The notes beneath the pieces are model-generated. The model was not told the DNA's origin. It worked only from the letters and a program-made list of their open reading frames with translations, and did not search any database. This document shows, one piece after another, positions 54,501 to 62,304 of a DNA stretch of 64,000 nucleotides; the stretch's first letter is position 1; every line of letters begins with the position of its first letter. The DNA is taken from positions 372,001 to 436,000 of the forward strand of contig NC_018868.3 of assembly GCF_000305785.2 (NCBI RefSeq), in the 5' to 3' direction. The DNA comes from Simiduia agarivorans SA1 = DSM 21679. Lineage in GTDB: Bacteria; Pseudomonadota; Gammaproteobacteria; Pseudomonadales; Cellvibrionaceae. The translations under genes and the position numbers were made by a program.

Positions 54501-56170
54501 ACGATGACGCGCATGCCGATACCTACAATGGTGGTGATGGCTTTGACCAGTTGTTGGGTACCAGTGGCGATGACCTCATCCGCCTGAAGAAATTCGTGGC
54601 AGATGATAGCGTTGAGCGCATAGACGGCCAGGGCGGCAATGACCTGGTTCTGGGTACCAATGCCAATAATCAGTTGGATTTCACTTTGACGGAAGTCATC
54701 GGTATTAGCCGGTTTAATGCGCTGGATGGTAACGACACATTAAAAGGAACAGCCGGTGATGATTGGCTCGAAGGCGGTATGGGAGCCGACTGGGTAGTAG
54801 GAAATGCCGGCGATGATGTGATAGTCCACACTGCTGGCGACCTGAGTTATAACCGCTACAGTGGTGGCGAAGGGACAGATCGCATACTGGGAACAGATGA
54901 GGATGATGTGATTGGATTATCCGTATTCAGCGGTGCGGATACAGTGGAGATTATTGATGGCGGCGCCGGCTCGAATATTATCCAAGGGAGCAGCAGCAAT
55001 AATGTCTTCGAATTTGGTGGAACCCAGCTGATCAGCATACAGCGCATTGATACGGGCGCTGGGAATGACTATCTGGAAGGCTCCGAACAGGATGATGTGT
55101 TAGAAGGTGGGTTGGGGTCCGATCGGGTTTATGGCCGTGCGGGCGATGATACGTTTCTTATCACTGCGGGTGATACCGGTGCAGACAGCTACTTTGGTGA
55201 CGAAGGCTTTGATCAGATACTGGGTACCGAAGGAGATGATGTTATCCGGTTGTCTGGTTTTGCTCCTGCTCGCAGTATTGAGCGTATCGATGGCGGAGCA
55301 GGAGTGAATACTATACAGGCTCCCGATAGTAATACTGTGTTGGATTTCAGCGCGACAGCTCTGCTCAATATATCGGCTGTCCTTGGCGGAGCCGGCAATG
55401 ACTCGCTTACCGGGTCTGTCGCTGATGACATCATGGCAGGCGGGGCCGGTGCAGATTATCTGAAAGGCCACGATGGAAATGATACGTTCCTGCTGAGCGG
55501 CGCAGACGAGCAAGCCGATCGCTATAACGGTGGGGAAGGAATAGATAGCGTTCTTGGCACAGAAATCGACGATTTTTTGATACTGTCACACTTTGCTGGC
55601 GACGATTCTGTCGAAGTGATTGATTTGGGTATTGGCACTAATTTCATTCGCGCAACCAGCGGCAATAATACGCTCGATTTTTCCAATACCCAATTATTGG
55701 GTATTACCGGTATTTATCTGTTGGAAGGAAATGATCGCTGGACGGGTAGTGCCGACGCGGATACCGTCGTCGGGGGCAAAGGCAATGATTATCTGGTTGG
55801 CGGTCAGGGTGATGATGTCTATGTGTTCGAGCCTGGGGACGGTCAGGATACGATGGTGGAAACGGGATCAGGTAATCGGATTATACTGCCATACCATGCA
55901 CCAGAAGATGTGTGGTTAGTGGCTAATGGCGCGGGGTTGACGGTTTATCTTCTCGGTTCGAACGATCAGATTAAGGTAGCCGATTGGACAGCATCCTCTA
56001 ATGCGCTGATTAGTGCCATTGATGTGGGTGGGCGTTTGTTGGATGCGAGCGGGATTGAGCAGTTGGTTACCTGGATGACCGCACACGGAGTGCCAACAGG
56101 CGGAGTTGTGAATCTGACACCAGAACAGCTGACGGAACTAACGGCATTACTGGACACTGTGTTTCAATAG
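48578..56170 (+). CDS. secreted RTX-type protein (2530 residues) with nine 111-residue units
   Basis: ATG 48578 follows AGGAG at good spacing and begins a Sec signal peptide (WLMVASLVLFNASAQA). Residues 25 to about 310 form a domain starting CAEVKIEIAQELTLERQ that I associate with RHS-linked giant proteins. A cadherin-like or putative-Ig region follows (about 460-545), then a calcium-binding DxDGDG segment (DKDGDGLND, DYDGDGLTD; about 550-590) and several FN3-like domains to about 1030. From about 1370 the protein carries hemolysin-type GGxGxDxLxGxxG nonapeptides embedded in nine units of 111 residues. The C-terminus is an RTX-associated cap (DDVYVFEPGDGQD onward). Expected to fold in extracellular calcium. 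A Sec signal on an RTX protein, with no type I exporter nearby, is unusual. Precise function unknown; adhesin or enzyme scaffold is plausible. Confidence 0.85.
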   Translation: MQVGVMGRWLMVASLVLFNASAQAQDEALCAEVKIEIAQELTLERQGFEAVMRITNPLDTFALTDVSVNVLFTDADGNPVVATSDTQASSAAFFIRVDDSQGFSVLHTADDGRVEGGEIAAKSVGELRWLIIPTANAAAQKPEGKLYYVGAELRYSYGGKDELVTVAPDGITVKPQPKLALNYFLTEEVIADDAFTQAIEPPVPYTLGVRLLNSGHGPAGNVSIESAQPTIVENEQGLAIDFRITDSYVGNAPAVPSLLMNFGDIAPGGVVVGRWVMESSLSGKFTAFNASFAHADEFGGQLTSLVTGLNTQLLVRDVQVDLPGRDNVRDFLASSGVGGLRVFESEATGLDEVDCSHCIAVETLDGQLGGGNSGVHSLTASSIQTAAYIKVADPYAGAQALVRVQRSDGKLLPAANAWLSKERADDKINFNYFINVFDTAGPGNYTLTFGDLTEQPAAPVLQAINDRTSYEGGQVGFLVQASDPNGTVPALTAKQLPAGANFNDKGTGTGVFQWFPAVGQAGSYPITFVASDGKLQAERSLLIQINPADDKDGDGLNDAWELSYFGDLSRDGNGDYDGDGLTDRQESELGTDPTIAQSVPGEPGLVSPEFNQEILAGAQLPLLPLLTISNAPHAQDAVVSYQFEMYSDAALSQKVAAAAIPEGVVQTEWQLAAEHFEEGQSIADNQRYYWRVRAFTAEQVPGPWVPGQFFVNTQNDAPTGPVIVSPVHGATVATLKPTLLVANATDPDGDTLSYRFDLYLAGDNDPMQSLAGVLPGAEGQTQWTLPNSLAEDSYYRWQITVTDEHGASSHASAEFLVSTANHGPAAPAVLAPVDGARVNSLPGGVLLLTAVPVNDPEGQPVSYVFELDTQTDFTSAGKRQSPSLSLPEWQVDALEENQRYFWRVKASDGALDSSWQQAQFQLNLVNEKPGIPTLNNPGQDQVVETLQPTFDVNPVIDPDGDLVQYRFALYDDAALTSPLLTVVTSSTQWQPDFNLADNSHFYWRVQAQDEFGLAGDWSAAQHFMTNLNGIDDAPQFSFVNPDSDQLLGNELLIQWQDQDPDSAATIALYYYFAGIKGLIVAGLPEDGDGAADQYLWDTSGLPSGSYQLSAEITDASQTIIVNHCCTLTKPGANKTVVASLANDGVMDEADSRWAAVDVVLSEAVAAGEQVTLNLQLSNSASARIVGLQYLYFDANNWQIPQRVYVAGKDNCSVEGDRALQLQFLPAISGDAAYDGVETEAIDLTLVDNELADQSLYVCAPELVAQSLPDADGKVVSSYRVRIKNQGVSVTGASAQASLLSNTHDPVLATLVEGSDTLSFGALPANSAAYSSDLLKVQHPAGVVWPAARTAYFVLAGSPTDEQEGSESNNVLHGTAGNDIINGHGGNDTIYGGDGDDLIVGGSGADTLYGEAGNDTFGIEGNDPYADKISGGDGYDRIVGAAGDDSIRLSTFTGDWTVEEIDGGSGLNVIYGTDSNNTLDFSLTLLRNIDHIDALAGNDTVIGSAGDDRIVGGAGNDTINGGAGNDEFWVAGSNQGFDQFMGGEGVDRIIGSAGDDVIGLSRFENDYTVEVIDGSGGVNTLIGTNSNNRFDFSATELVNILHVDGAGGNDTIRGSQGPDTLIGGMGSDKLYGEAGDDVFVLTQGDEGFDRYSGGDGTDRILGSGFDDVIRLVEFNGAASAEIIDGDGGYNTIVGNDSRNILKFHDVSLIGIAMINGGGGNDLIHGSQADDVIEGGAGSDTLYGEGGDDLFLVTAGDEGFDKYFGGDGVDTLQSPATESLIRIARFEGSGRVERIVALGSPQWIVGKSDNTIFDFGGTELINIAGIRGEAGNDQLYGSSGNDVLVGGDGSDWLYGQEGDDTFLHVSEETGFDRFDGGPGYDQLLGTDADDQLLMSSLYPSNALELIDGRAGHNEIVGNDANNQLNFTDTELRNIHLIDGRGGNDTIRGSQVDDIIRGGVGSDFLSGQGGDDTFLHDNDDAHADTYNGGDGFDQLLGTSGDDLIRLKKFVADDSVERIDGQGGNDLVLGTNANNQLDFTLTEVIGISRFNALDGNDTLKGTAGDDWLEGGMGADWVVGNAGDDVIVHTAGDLSYNRYSGGEGTDRILGTDEDDVIGLSVFSGADTVEIIDGGAGSNIIQGSSSNNVFEFGGTQLISIQRIDTGAGNDYLEGSEQDDVLEGGLGSDRVYGRAGDDTFLITAGDTGADSYFGDEGFDQILGTEGDDVIRLSGFAPARSIERIDGGAGVNTIQAPDSNTVLDFSATALLNISAVLGGAGNDSLTGSVADDIMAGGAGADYLKGHDGNDTFLLSGADEQADRYNGGEGIDSVLGTEIDDFLILSHFAGDDSVEVIDLGIGTNFIRATSGNNTLDFSNTQLLGITGIYLLEGNDRWTGSADADTVVGGKGNDYLVGGQGDDVYVFEPGDGQDTMVETGSGNRIILPYHAPEDVWLVANGAGLTVYLLGSNDQIKVADWTASSNALISAIDVGGRLLDASGIEQLVTWMTAHGVPTGGVVNLTPEQLTELTALLDTVFQ
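52880..55876 (+). repeat. nine tandem 333-bp units in the RTX gene
   Basis: The D(R/Q)I(I/L)G-type landmark codon occurs at 52880, 53213, 53546, 53879, 54212, 54545, 54878, 55211 and 55544: eight consecutive intervals of exactly 333 bases. Each unit carries a DD-I-L-F segment, an E-x-IDG segment, NNxxDF..T.L..I and three RTX nonapeptides. The protein sequences have diverged, yet no unit has gained or lost a codon. Confidence 0.95.
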
Positions 56171-56180
56171 GCTTTGTAAT

Positions 56181-56211
56181 AATCAAATGGGCCCGCACGG
56201 CCCATTTGATT
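56181..56211 (+). terminator. hairpin after the RTX gene, probable terminator
   Basis: AATCAAATGGGCC (56181-56193) and GGCCCATTTGATT (56199-56211) form a perfect 13-bp stem with a 5-base loop, 11 bases after the stop. The T tract is missing, so its efficiency is uncertain. Confidence 0.6.
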
Positions 56212-56289
56212 AAAGCTGTCCCTTTGCCTTTAAGTCCTTTTGTTTAGGCAGTATTCTTAGACCATCCAATAATTCAAGGGGTTGTTTGA

Positions 56290-58026
56290 ATGCCTGTACT
56301 CACTGGCCTCCGTCTGCTTTTTTGCCTCGTGTTGTTGTTATGGTGCACTGTTGCCCATAGCCAGCCAGCAGATGAACCTGCATATGCCCAAGCCAATACC
56401 CGCGGCGCCGTCGCAACGGTACATCCATTAGCGACCCGAGCGGGCATGGATGTGCTGGCCAAAGGTGGCAATGCCGTCGATGCGGCGGTGGCTGCAGCCG
56501 TTGCGCTGGGCGTGGTGGATGGTCATAACTCTGGCATTGGCGGCGGCGCATTTGTACTGATCCGCACCGCCGATGGCAAACTGCTGGCTTTGGATGGGCG
56601 GGAAACCGCACCCGCCAAGGCACACCGCGATATGTATGTGGTGGACGGCGAGGCCGATACCAGCCTGAGCCAGATGGGTCCGTTGGCGTCGGGAGTGCCG
56701 GGCTCGGTACTGGCATACGAGATGGCGATTGAACAGGCCGGCGCCAAAGTCTATGCCGATGTGCTGGCGCCCGCCATCCGCCTGGCGGAAGAAGGCTTTG
56801 AAATAGACAATATTTTTGCCGGGCGCCTGGCGCGCTCAGCCGATCGACTGGCCCGCTTCGATGGCAGCCGGGCGGTATTGCTGGGACCAGACGGCAATCC
56901 CTGGCCGCGCGGTCATACCCTGGTGCAAAAAGACCTGGCCAACACCCTCAAAGCCATCGCCGATGAGGGCAGTGACTACTTTTACCAAGGGGGCTTTGCC
57001 CGTGCGGTGGATCAATGGATGGCTGCCAACGGCGGACTGTTAAGTGCCGCTGATTTTGCCGGCTACAAGGTGATCGCGCGCAGCCCGATTCTGTTTGACT
57101 ACCGTGGCTACCAGGTGGTGGGGTTTCCGCCGCCCAGCAGTGGCGGCGTACACACGGCCCAGATTCTGGGCATGCTGGAAGGCCATGACCTCAAAGCCCT
57201 GAAAGACGGGGAGCGTTACCACCTGATCGGAGAAGCCATGAAGCTGGCCTTTGCCGATCGCGCTCACTGGTTGGGCGATCCGGATTTTACCCAGGTGCCG
57301 AAGGCATTGGTGAGTCGCGACTATATTGCGGCGCAGGCGGGGCGTATTTTGCTGAACCGCGCATTGGATGTGACCGAACCGGGAGATCCGCTTGCTACTG
57401 CCGAGGGTGAGCCGGCTATAACCGACGAACCTGCATCCGAACAAGATTTGTTTTTCAAGCATACGACCCATATTGCCGCTGCAGATGCCGCCGGCAACTG
57501 GGTGGCAATCACCACTACGGTCAATACGGATTTTGGCTCCAAAGTCATCGTGCCTGGTACCGGCGTGGTCATGAACAATCAGATGGATGATTTTTCGGTG
57601 CAGCCAGGTGTGCCGAACGCCTATGGCCTGGTGGGCACGGAGGCCAACAGTGTTCAGCCCGGCAAGCGCCCCTTGTCGTCGATGTCGCCCACCATCGTAT
57701 TAAAGGATGGTAAACCGGTGATGACGGTAGGCGCAGCAGGTGGGCCAACTATCATTACCCAGGTGGTGCAGGCGATCATTAATCATCTGGACCTGGGCCT
57801 GCCTCTGGAGGAGGCCTTGGCAAAAAGCCGGATTCATCAGCAATGGCGACCGGACATGTTGTTTGTTGAAGCCAATATGCCGGCCGGTGTCAGACAAGAG
57901 CTGGTGAGCCGGGGGCACAAACTGAAGGAAATGGGGCCCTATGGTTCGACTCAGGCGATTGCGTTGGATGCGCAGGGAACCCTGATCGCTGTTTCAGAGC
58001 CCCGGCTCAAGGCGCGCAACAAGTAA
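56290..58026 (+). CDS. ggt: gamma-glutamyltransferase
   Basis: GGT is a periplasmic or secreted N-terminal-nucleophile enzyme that hydrolyses or transfers the gamma-glutamyl group of glutathione. The 578-residue precursor has a signal peptide (LLFCLVLLLWCTVAHS), the large-subunit motif HNSGIGGGAFVLI, and the autoprocessing site KH/TTH, where Thr392 becomes the nucleophile of the small subunit. NQMDDF, KRPLSSMSPTIV and the GAAGGPTI oxyanion region are all present, so it should be active. It overlaps the convergent binding-protein gene by 20 bases at its 3' end. Preceded by its own gap with the RTX terminator, so it is probably a single-gene unit. Confidence 0.95.
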   Translation: MPVLTGLRLLFCLVLLLWCTVAHSQPADEPAYAQANTRGAVATVHPLATRAGMDVLAKGGNAVDAAVAAAVALGVVDGHNSGIGGGAFVLIRTADGKLLALDGRETAPAKAHRDMYVVDGEADTSLSQMGPLASGVPGSVLAYEMAIEQAGAKVYADVLAPAIRLAEEGFEIDNIFAGRLARSADRLARFDGSRAVLLGPDGNPWPRGHTLVQKDLANTLKAIADEGSDYFYQGGFARAVDQWMAANGGLLSAADFAGYKVIARSPILFDYRGYQVVGFPPPSSGGVHTAQILGMLEGHDLKALKDGERYHLIGEAMKLAFADRAHWLGDPDFTQVPKALVSRDYIAAQAGRILLNRALDVTEPGDPLATAEGEPAITDEPASEQDLFFKHTTHIAAADAAGNWVAITTTVNTDFGSKVIVPGTGVVMNNQMDDFSVQPGVPNAYGLVGTEANSVQPGKRPLSSMSPTIVLKDGKPVMTVGAAGGPTIITQVVQAIINHLDLGLPLEEALAKSRIHQQWRPDMLFVEANMPAGVRQELVSRGHKLKEMGPYGSTQAIALDAQGTLIAVSEPRLKARNK

Positions 58027-58900
58027 TCCATAGCCGTCTATCATGCAACGGCGTTTGTTCTGGCAGGGTGGGATTGTTAAGCATGAACACCCGCCTGTTC
58101 GTGAGCGCGGCGCTTTCCAGTACGGGCTTGATGGAGGGGTGGTTGAGAAACAGCGTGTCCATCTCACCACTGTCAATGATCATGTTCAGTCCCTTTTCAA
58201 TACGCTGGGCCAACGCGCTGTCTTCGTGCTTGACGAAAAAGTACATGGGGGCAGGGTACTGCAACAGCAATTCGCTTTCGATTGCCAGGCCCTCATCTGG
58301 GTGGGCAGCAAGTTCCGGCCAGGCCTCGTTAATGCCCCGTGGGAAATAATCAAAACGCCCCCCTTTGAGCATGGTGAACAGCAGCTCATAGTGAGGTGAG
58401 GTATGCACATTGAGGCCATTGGCCCGCAGTATTTCGGTATCGGGCCAGTGACTGCCCTGGCCCGCTCTGAGTTGCGCCAGCTGGGCGATGGTTTTAATGC
58501 GCGAAAATTCCGCCTGCCGGTCAGCCCGGATCAGAAAGACCCGTTGACCAAGCAAACCTTTCAGTATCGGAATCCTGATTGGCCGTATCAGCGCTTCCCG
58601 TTCGCGGGATGTCATGGTCCAGATGACGTCCAGGTCGGGGCTGCGAATCAGCTCGGCAATTAACCGGGCCTGGGTGAGATCCTCCTCGATAGGCACCAGT
58701 TCAATGCGTTCGTGCGGTTGTTTACTCTTCTCCAGCGCCAATTGAAGCAGTGCAATCACGTAACTGAGGTGACCGCTGTTGCTGATTTCGCCGCGTGGAA
58801 TATTCACTTCCAGGGTGACCTGTGGCGGGCTGTCGCTGGCAGCGGTCGTGGCCATGGCAAGGCAAGGAAGGAGCAGCAAGGTTTTGAGTAGCTGGCGCAA
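58007..58900 (-). CDS. periplasmic substrate-binding-like protein (SBP family 3 type)
   Basis: A 297-residue exported protein with signal peptide (LLKTLLLLPCLAMATTAA). The mature chain resembles a bacterial extracellular solute-binding protein family 3 fold of the kind found alone, without an ABC permease: VIALLQLALEKS, then RVFLIRADRQAEF, LRAGQGSHWPDTEIL, and MLKGGRFDYFPRGINEAWPE. Such orphan proteins are often near diguanylate cyclases. Here the gene lies 82 bases downstream of a GGDEF gene on the same strand, so ligand sensing linked to c-di-GMP signalling is possible. The ligand is unknown. Its last 20 bases overlap ggt. Confidence 0.78.
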   Translation of the reverse strand: MRQLLKTLLLLPCLAMATTAASDSPPQVTLEVNIPRGEISNSGHLSYVIALLQLALEKSKQPHERIELVPIEEDLTQARLIAELIRSPDLDVIWTMTSREREALIRPIRIPILKGLLGQRVFLIRADRQAEFSRIKTIAQLAQLRAGQGSHWPDTEILRANGLNVHTSPHYELLFTMLKGGRFDYFPRGINEAWPELAAHPDEGLAIESELLLQYPAPMYFFVKHEDSALAQRIEKGLNMIIDSGEMDTLFLNHPSIKPVLESAALTNRRVFMLNNPTLPEQTPLHDRRLWITCCAP

Positions 58901-58969
58901 TCGTCAGGTCCGGTCGGGTGTATCGCTGTAAGTCTAGCAGGCCAGGCTGGAAACTGGGCCTAACTCACC

Positions 58970-59000
58970 AAGAAAAGGGGCCTCAGGTTCGCTCAGGCCC
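58970..59000 (-). terminator. possible terminator at the end of the TPR-GGDEF gene
   Basis: On the minus strand GGGCCT (59000-58995) can pair with AGGCCC (58983-58978), followed by CTTTTCT. The stem starts inside the last codons. It is moderate, so some readthrough into the binding-protein gene is likely. Confidence 0.45.
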
Positions 59001-61007
59001 TGTTATTGTGGCGACCTGAATTTTGGCAGTGTCAACCAGGGCCTGGAAACGCTCGGTGAGGTGCTGACAGTCCTGCTCATTCAGCTGGTGGCTCAGCACG
59101 GCGATTGCCCGGTTCCGCCCCTGATTTTTGGCAAAATACAGCGCTGCATCCGCCACCGCCAGTTGCCGTTCAAAGTCCGACTGGCTTGCGTTTGCCCCAA
59201 GGGCGGCGAGCCCCATTGAGGCGCTCACCTGCAGGCTGCGATGGCCTACCAGCGTTTCGCGGGCGTGGATGGCATGCAATAGCTTGTCTGCTAAAACCAA
59301 TCCCTGTTGCAAATCGGTGCCGGGTGTCACGACAACAAATTCTTCACCGCCCCAACGGGCGATATAGTCTGTTCCGCGCATGCAGTCTGTCAGAGAAGCC
59401 GCAAGCTGCTTGAGCACGCTATCGCCGGCAGCGTGTCCCCAGGTGTCATTTATCTGTTTGAAATGATCGATGTCGATGAGGAAGAGAATGCCGTCTTCCG
59501 TGTATTGGTCATCGTGTCGTCGTTGGCGATCATTGGCAAACAGGGTTTCCAATAAGGCGCCGCGATTCAGCAGGCCAGTGAGTTTATCAATCCTGGATTT
59601 TTCTGTGAGATTACGATTGGACATGTGCAGTCGTTGGTTGCTGAGGCGCAGTCTTTGTGCCACCAGCACCAGTAGCATGACACTCAATAACAGCAGCGCA
59701 GCAAACAGCAGCAGCCGTTGTTGTTGTAAGCCGGATTGCTCCAGCGCCGATTGTTTTAATTGATTGCGCAGTATCAATTCTGCAGCCTGTTGACGCAATC
59801 GATTGGTTTCCAGTTGTGTTTGGTATTGGTTGAGTAGCCAGCGATGGTTGGTTTGCTGCATTTCATCACTGACTTTCCGATACTCCTGCATTGCCCAATT
59901 GGCTTGCTCGAAAGCACGTTGATGGGCAAGTATGTCGGCCAGCTGACCCAGTATACGCAGTTTGATCCGGTAGCTATCCGTTTCCGCTAGTGCATCCAGT
60001 GCTGGCGCAATCGTACTCAGGCCCGCAGCGATGTTGCCGCTCTGTATTTCTGCCATGCCCTGATGGCTGGTGGCGATCCAGAACGGCAGCCACAGACCGG
60101 CGCTTTCGGCGACAGACTTGGCACGCAGACTGGCTGTCAATGCTTCGGCTGCCTGATGTTGGCGCAGGTAAAGATCGGCAAGGACCGCAAGGACATGTAA
60201 TTCGGACTTGGTGCTTTGAACGCCTTTGGCCAACACCAATGCCTGCTGTAAATGATTGGCTGCCGATTGGTTTTCGCCCATGGCTAAGTGGAGTTGGGCC
60301 AACTCAACCAGTGCTTCGACTTCATCCATTCGGGCACCTGATGCGCGCGCCAGATTCAATGCCGATTGTATGTTCAATCGCGCTTCCGAAAAGCTTCCGC
60401 TGTGACGCAGTAAAGCGGCTGCGCTGATGAGTAGACGGGTGCGGCGGTATTCCTGTGACGAATCATGCTCATCCAGCCAACTGAAAGCACGTTCCAGCGC
60501 AACACCTGCCTGATCTAATTGGCCCAGGTCTTTGTGCAGCTCGCTGGAAACTTCGTGTACTAAAAAGAGAATGTAGTCGTTTTTCCAATCAGAGGAAGAT
60601 CGCTGCAATTGTTCAATTTGGTATTGCGCACTGAACAGCTTGCCGGCCAACCGCAACTCTTCTATCTCGATGAGTTGAATCAGTGCACTCAGAGAAGGCG
60701 TGGGCAACTGTGACTGAAACTGCAGAATCTGTGCGCGCAGTTCAGCGATTTCACTCGGTTCGCCTTGATTGCGCAACAACATATAGCCTTTGGCAAAATA
60801 GCGTGGGATTTCCTGTGCCGGCAATTGTTCAGGATCGATTTCACGCCAATAGGCCAAGGCCAGCTGAGGTTGGCTGCGCGATGCATTTTCTGATGCCTGG
60901 AGCGAATGCTCGTCCGATCCGGCGGAAGCGCAGCACGCCCCGGCAAGCAGGCCACCAATGGCCAGCAGGAGCGGGATAATTACAATGTGCCTAACCAAAG
61001 CGGACAC
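58983..61007 (-). CDS. TPR-GGDEF transmembrane diguanylate cyclase
   Basis: A 674-residue signalling protein. An N-terminal signal or anchor (IIPLLLAIGGLLAGACCASAG) is followed by an extracytoplasmic region with TPR-like helical repeats at about 150-400 (for example ARLNIQSALNLARASG and AANHLQQALVLAKG). A membrane helix follows at about 427-450 (LLLFAALLLLSVMLLVLVAQ), then a coiled linker and a GGDEF domain. The active-site motif GGEEF near residue 550 is preceded at the right distance by RGTD, an intact inhibitory I-site. Predicted to synthesise c-di-GMP in response to a periplasmic protein or ligand bound by the TPRs. The downstream binding-protein gene is a plausible partner. Confidence 0.92.
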   Translation of the reverse strand: MSALVRHIVIIPLLLAIGGLLAGACCASAGSDEHSLQASENASRSQPQLALAYWREIDPEQLPAQEIPRYFAKGYMLLRNQGEPSEIAELRAQILQFQSQLPTPSLSALIQLIEIEELRLAGKLFSAQYQIEQLQRSSSDWKNDYILFLVHEVSSELHKDLGQLDQAGVALERAFSWLDEHDSSQEYRRTRLLISAAALLRHSGSFSEARLNIQSALNLARASGARMDEVEALVELAQLHLAMGENQSAANHLQQALVLAKGVQSTKSELHVLAVLADLYLRQHQAAEALTASLRAKSVAESAGLWLPFWIATSHQGMAEIQSGNIAAGLSTIAPALDALAETDSYRIKLRILGQLADILAHQRAFEQANWAMQEYRKVSDEMQQTNHRWLLNQYQTQLETNRLRQQAAELILRNQLKQSALEQSGLQQQRLLLFAALLLLSVMLLVLVAQRLRLSNQRLHMSNRNLTEKSRIDKLTGLLNRGALLETLFANDRQRRHDDQYTEDGILFLIDIDHFKQINDTWGHAAGDSVLKQLAASLTDCMRGTDYIARWGGEEFVVVTPGTDLQQGLVLADKLLHAIHARETLVGHRSLQVSASMGLAALGANASQSDFERQLAVADAALYFAKNQGRNRAIAVLSHQLNEQDCQHLTERFQALVDTAKIQVATITGPERT

Positions 61008-61134
61008 CAGCCTACCTTGTCATTCTGCATCAGAAGTACACAGTATGGCACCGTTTAGGCTACTTAGAGGATGTGGATGAAACGTGAATGGCTGGTTGCC
61101 GCCGTGACCCGACGGGTCTGCGACACGCTGCCGG

Positions 61135-62304
61135 TCAGCGCCCAAGCCACTGGCGCCAGGCCAGATCGCGCATGATCTCCTCCGAGCCACCGCCAATGGC
61201 ATTGACCCGTACCTCCCGGTAGATGCGCTCAATCCGGCAATCGCGCAGATAACCCGCACCCCCTAAGATCTGCATGGCTTCACGGGCGCAGAATTCCATG
61301 GTCTGGGTGGCCTGTACCTTGAGCAATGCCAGATCGGCAGGGCGGCTGCAGTGGTGTTTTACGGCCCAGGCGCAGGCGTCCAGGTAGCCTTGTGTGGCAT
61401 TGATCTGGCGCGCCATCTCGGCAAATTTGTGGCCGATGACCTGATGCCGGATGAGGGGCTTGCCAAAGGTTTTGCGCTCGTTGGCCCAGGCCCAGGCATC
61501 TCCAAAACACACGCGTGCGGCTTCCAGGGCACTGGCGGTAAGCGCGATCCGCTCATTATTGAAGTTGTGAACGATGGGCAAAAATCCGCCGTTTTCCGTG
61601 CCGATCAGCCGGCTTTTGGGCACCCGGACATTATCGAAGTAAATCGTCGCGGTATCGGAGCACCACCAGCCTTGTTTTTTATCCAGTGGCGTGCGGCTCA
61701 CACCCGGTGTGTCGGCATCAATTAACAGCAGGGAAATCCCGCCAAAGCCAGGCTCGCCGGTGCGCACGGCAGTGGTAAACCAGTTGGCGCGCATGCCGCC
61801 GGTGATAAAGGTTTTGCTGCCGTTGACAATAAACGCGTCGCCATCGGATTCGGCCCGGGTGCTGACATTGGCCACATCGGAGCCGCCGCCAGGCTCGGTA
61901 ATGGCCAGACTGATGTGCTTCTCGCCCTTGAGTACCGGGGGAATTACCTCGGCCTTGAGGGATTCGTTGGCATAGTGCACCAGTGGCGGCAGGGCGATAC
62001 CGTGAACCAGCAGCGTGGCGTAAACACCACCGGCGCCACAGGCGGAAATTTCTTCTGCGGCCACAATCATGTGATGGATGTCGGTGTCTTCCAGCATACC
62101 GCCATAGGCTTCCGGGTAGCCCAGTTGCAACAAACCGATATCGGCAGCGTCGCGCCAGAGGGTTGCGGGCAGTTCACCAGCCTCATCCCACGCATTGACG
62201 TGCGGCATAATTTTTTCGCTGACAAATTTCCGTAATTGGGTGCGCCAGGCGTGATGGGTGTCATTGAGGTGCGGATTGGGTAGCCGCAGGTCATCACGAT
62301 GCAT
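61135..62304 (-). CDS. acyl-CoA dehydrogenase
   Basis: A 389-residue FAD-dependent acyl-CoA dehydrogenase. Visible motifs: LAITEPGGGSDVANVSTRAE (flavin and substrate loop), VNGSKTFITGGMRANWF, FDNVRVPKSRLIGTENGGF, ERKTFGKPLIRHQVI, and the C-terminal QILGGAGYLRDCRIERIYRE and GGGSEEI segment. Length and order are normal. The gene overlaps the end of a biotin-dependent carboxylase alpha subunit by 11 bases on the same strand. This resembles catabolic clusters for branched-chain acyl-CoA (leucine/isovalerate) or acyclic terpenoids, but the chain-length specificity cannot be read from the sequence alone. Confidence 0.92.
   Translation of the reverse strand: MHRDDLRLPNPHLNDTHHAWRTQLRKFVSEKIMPHVNAWDEAGELPATLWRDAADIGLLQLGYPEAYGGMLEDTDIHHMIVAAEEISACGAGGVYATLLVHGIALPPLVHYANESLKAEVIPPVLKGEKHISLAITEPGGGSDVANVSTRAESDGDAFIVNGSKTFITGGMRANWFTTAVRTGEPGFGGISLLLIDADTPGVSRTPLDKKQGWWCSDTATIYFDNVRVPKSRLIGTENGGFLPIVHNFNNERIALTASALEAARVCFGDAWAWANERKTFGKPLIRHQVIGHKFAEMARQINATQGYLDACAWAVKHHCSRPADLALLKVQATQTMEFCAREAMQILGGAGYLRDCRIERIYREVRVNAIGGGSEEIMRDLAWRQWLGR

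Noticed and set aside
52680..55876. CRISPR-like or satellite array in the RTX gene
   Set aside because: Periodic DNA is explained by tandem coding of 111-residue RTX units; there are no short identical repeats with unique spacers.
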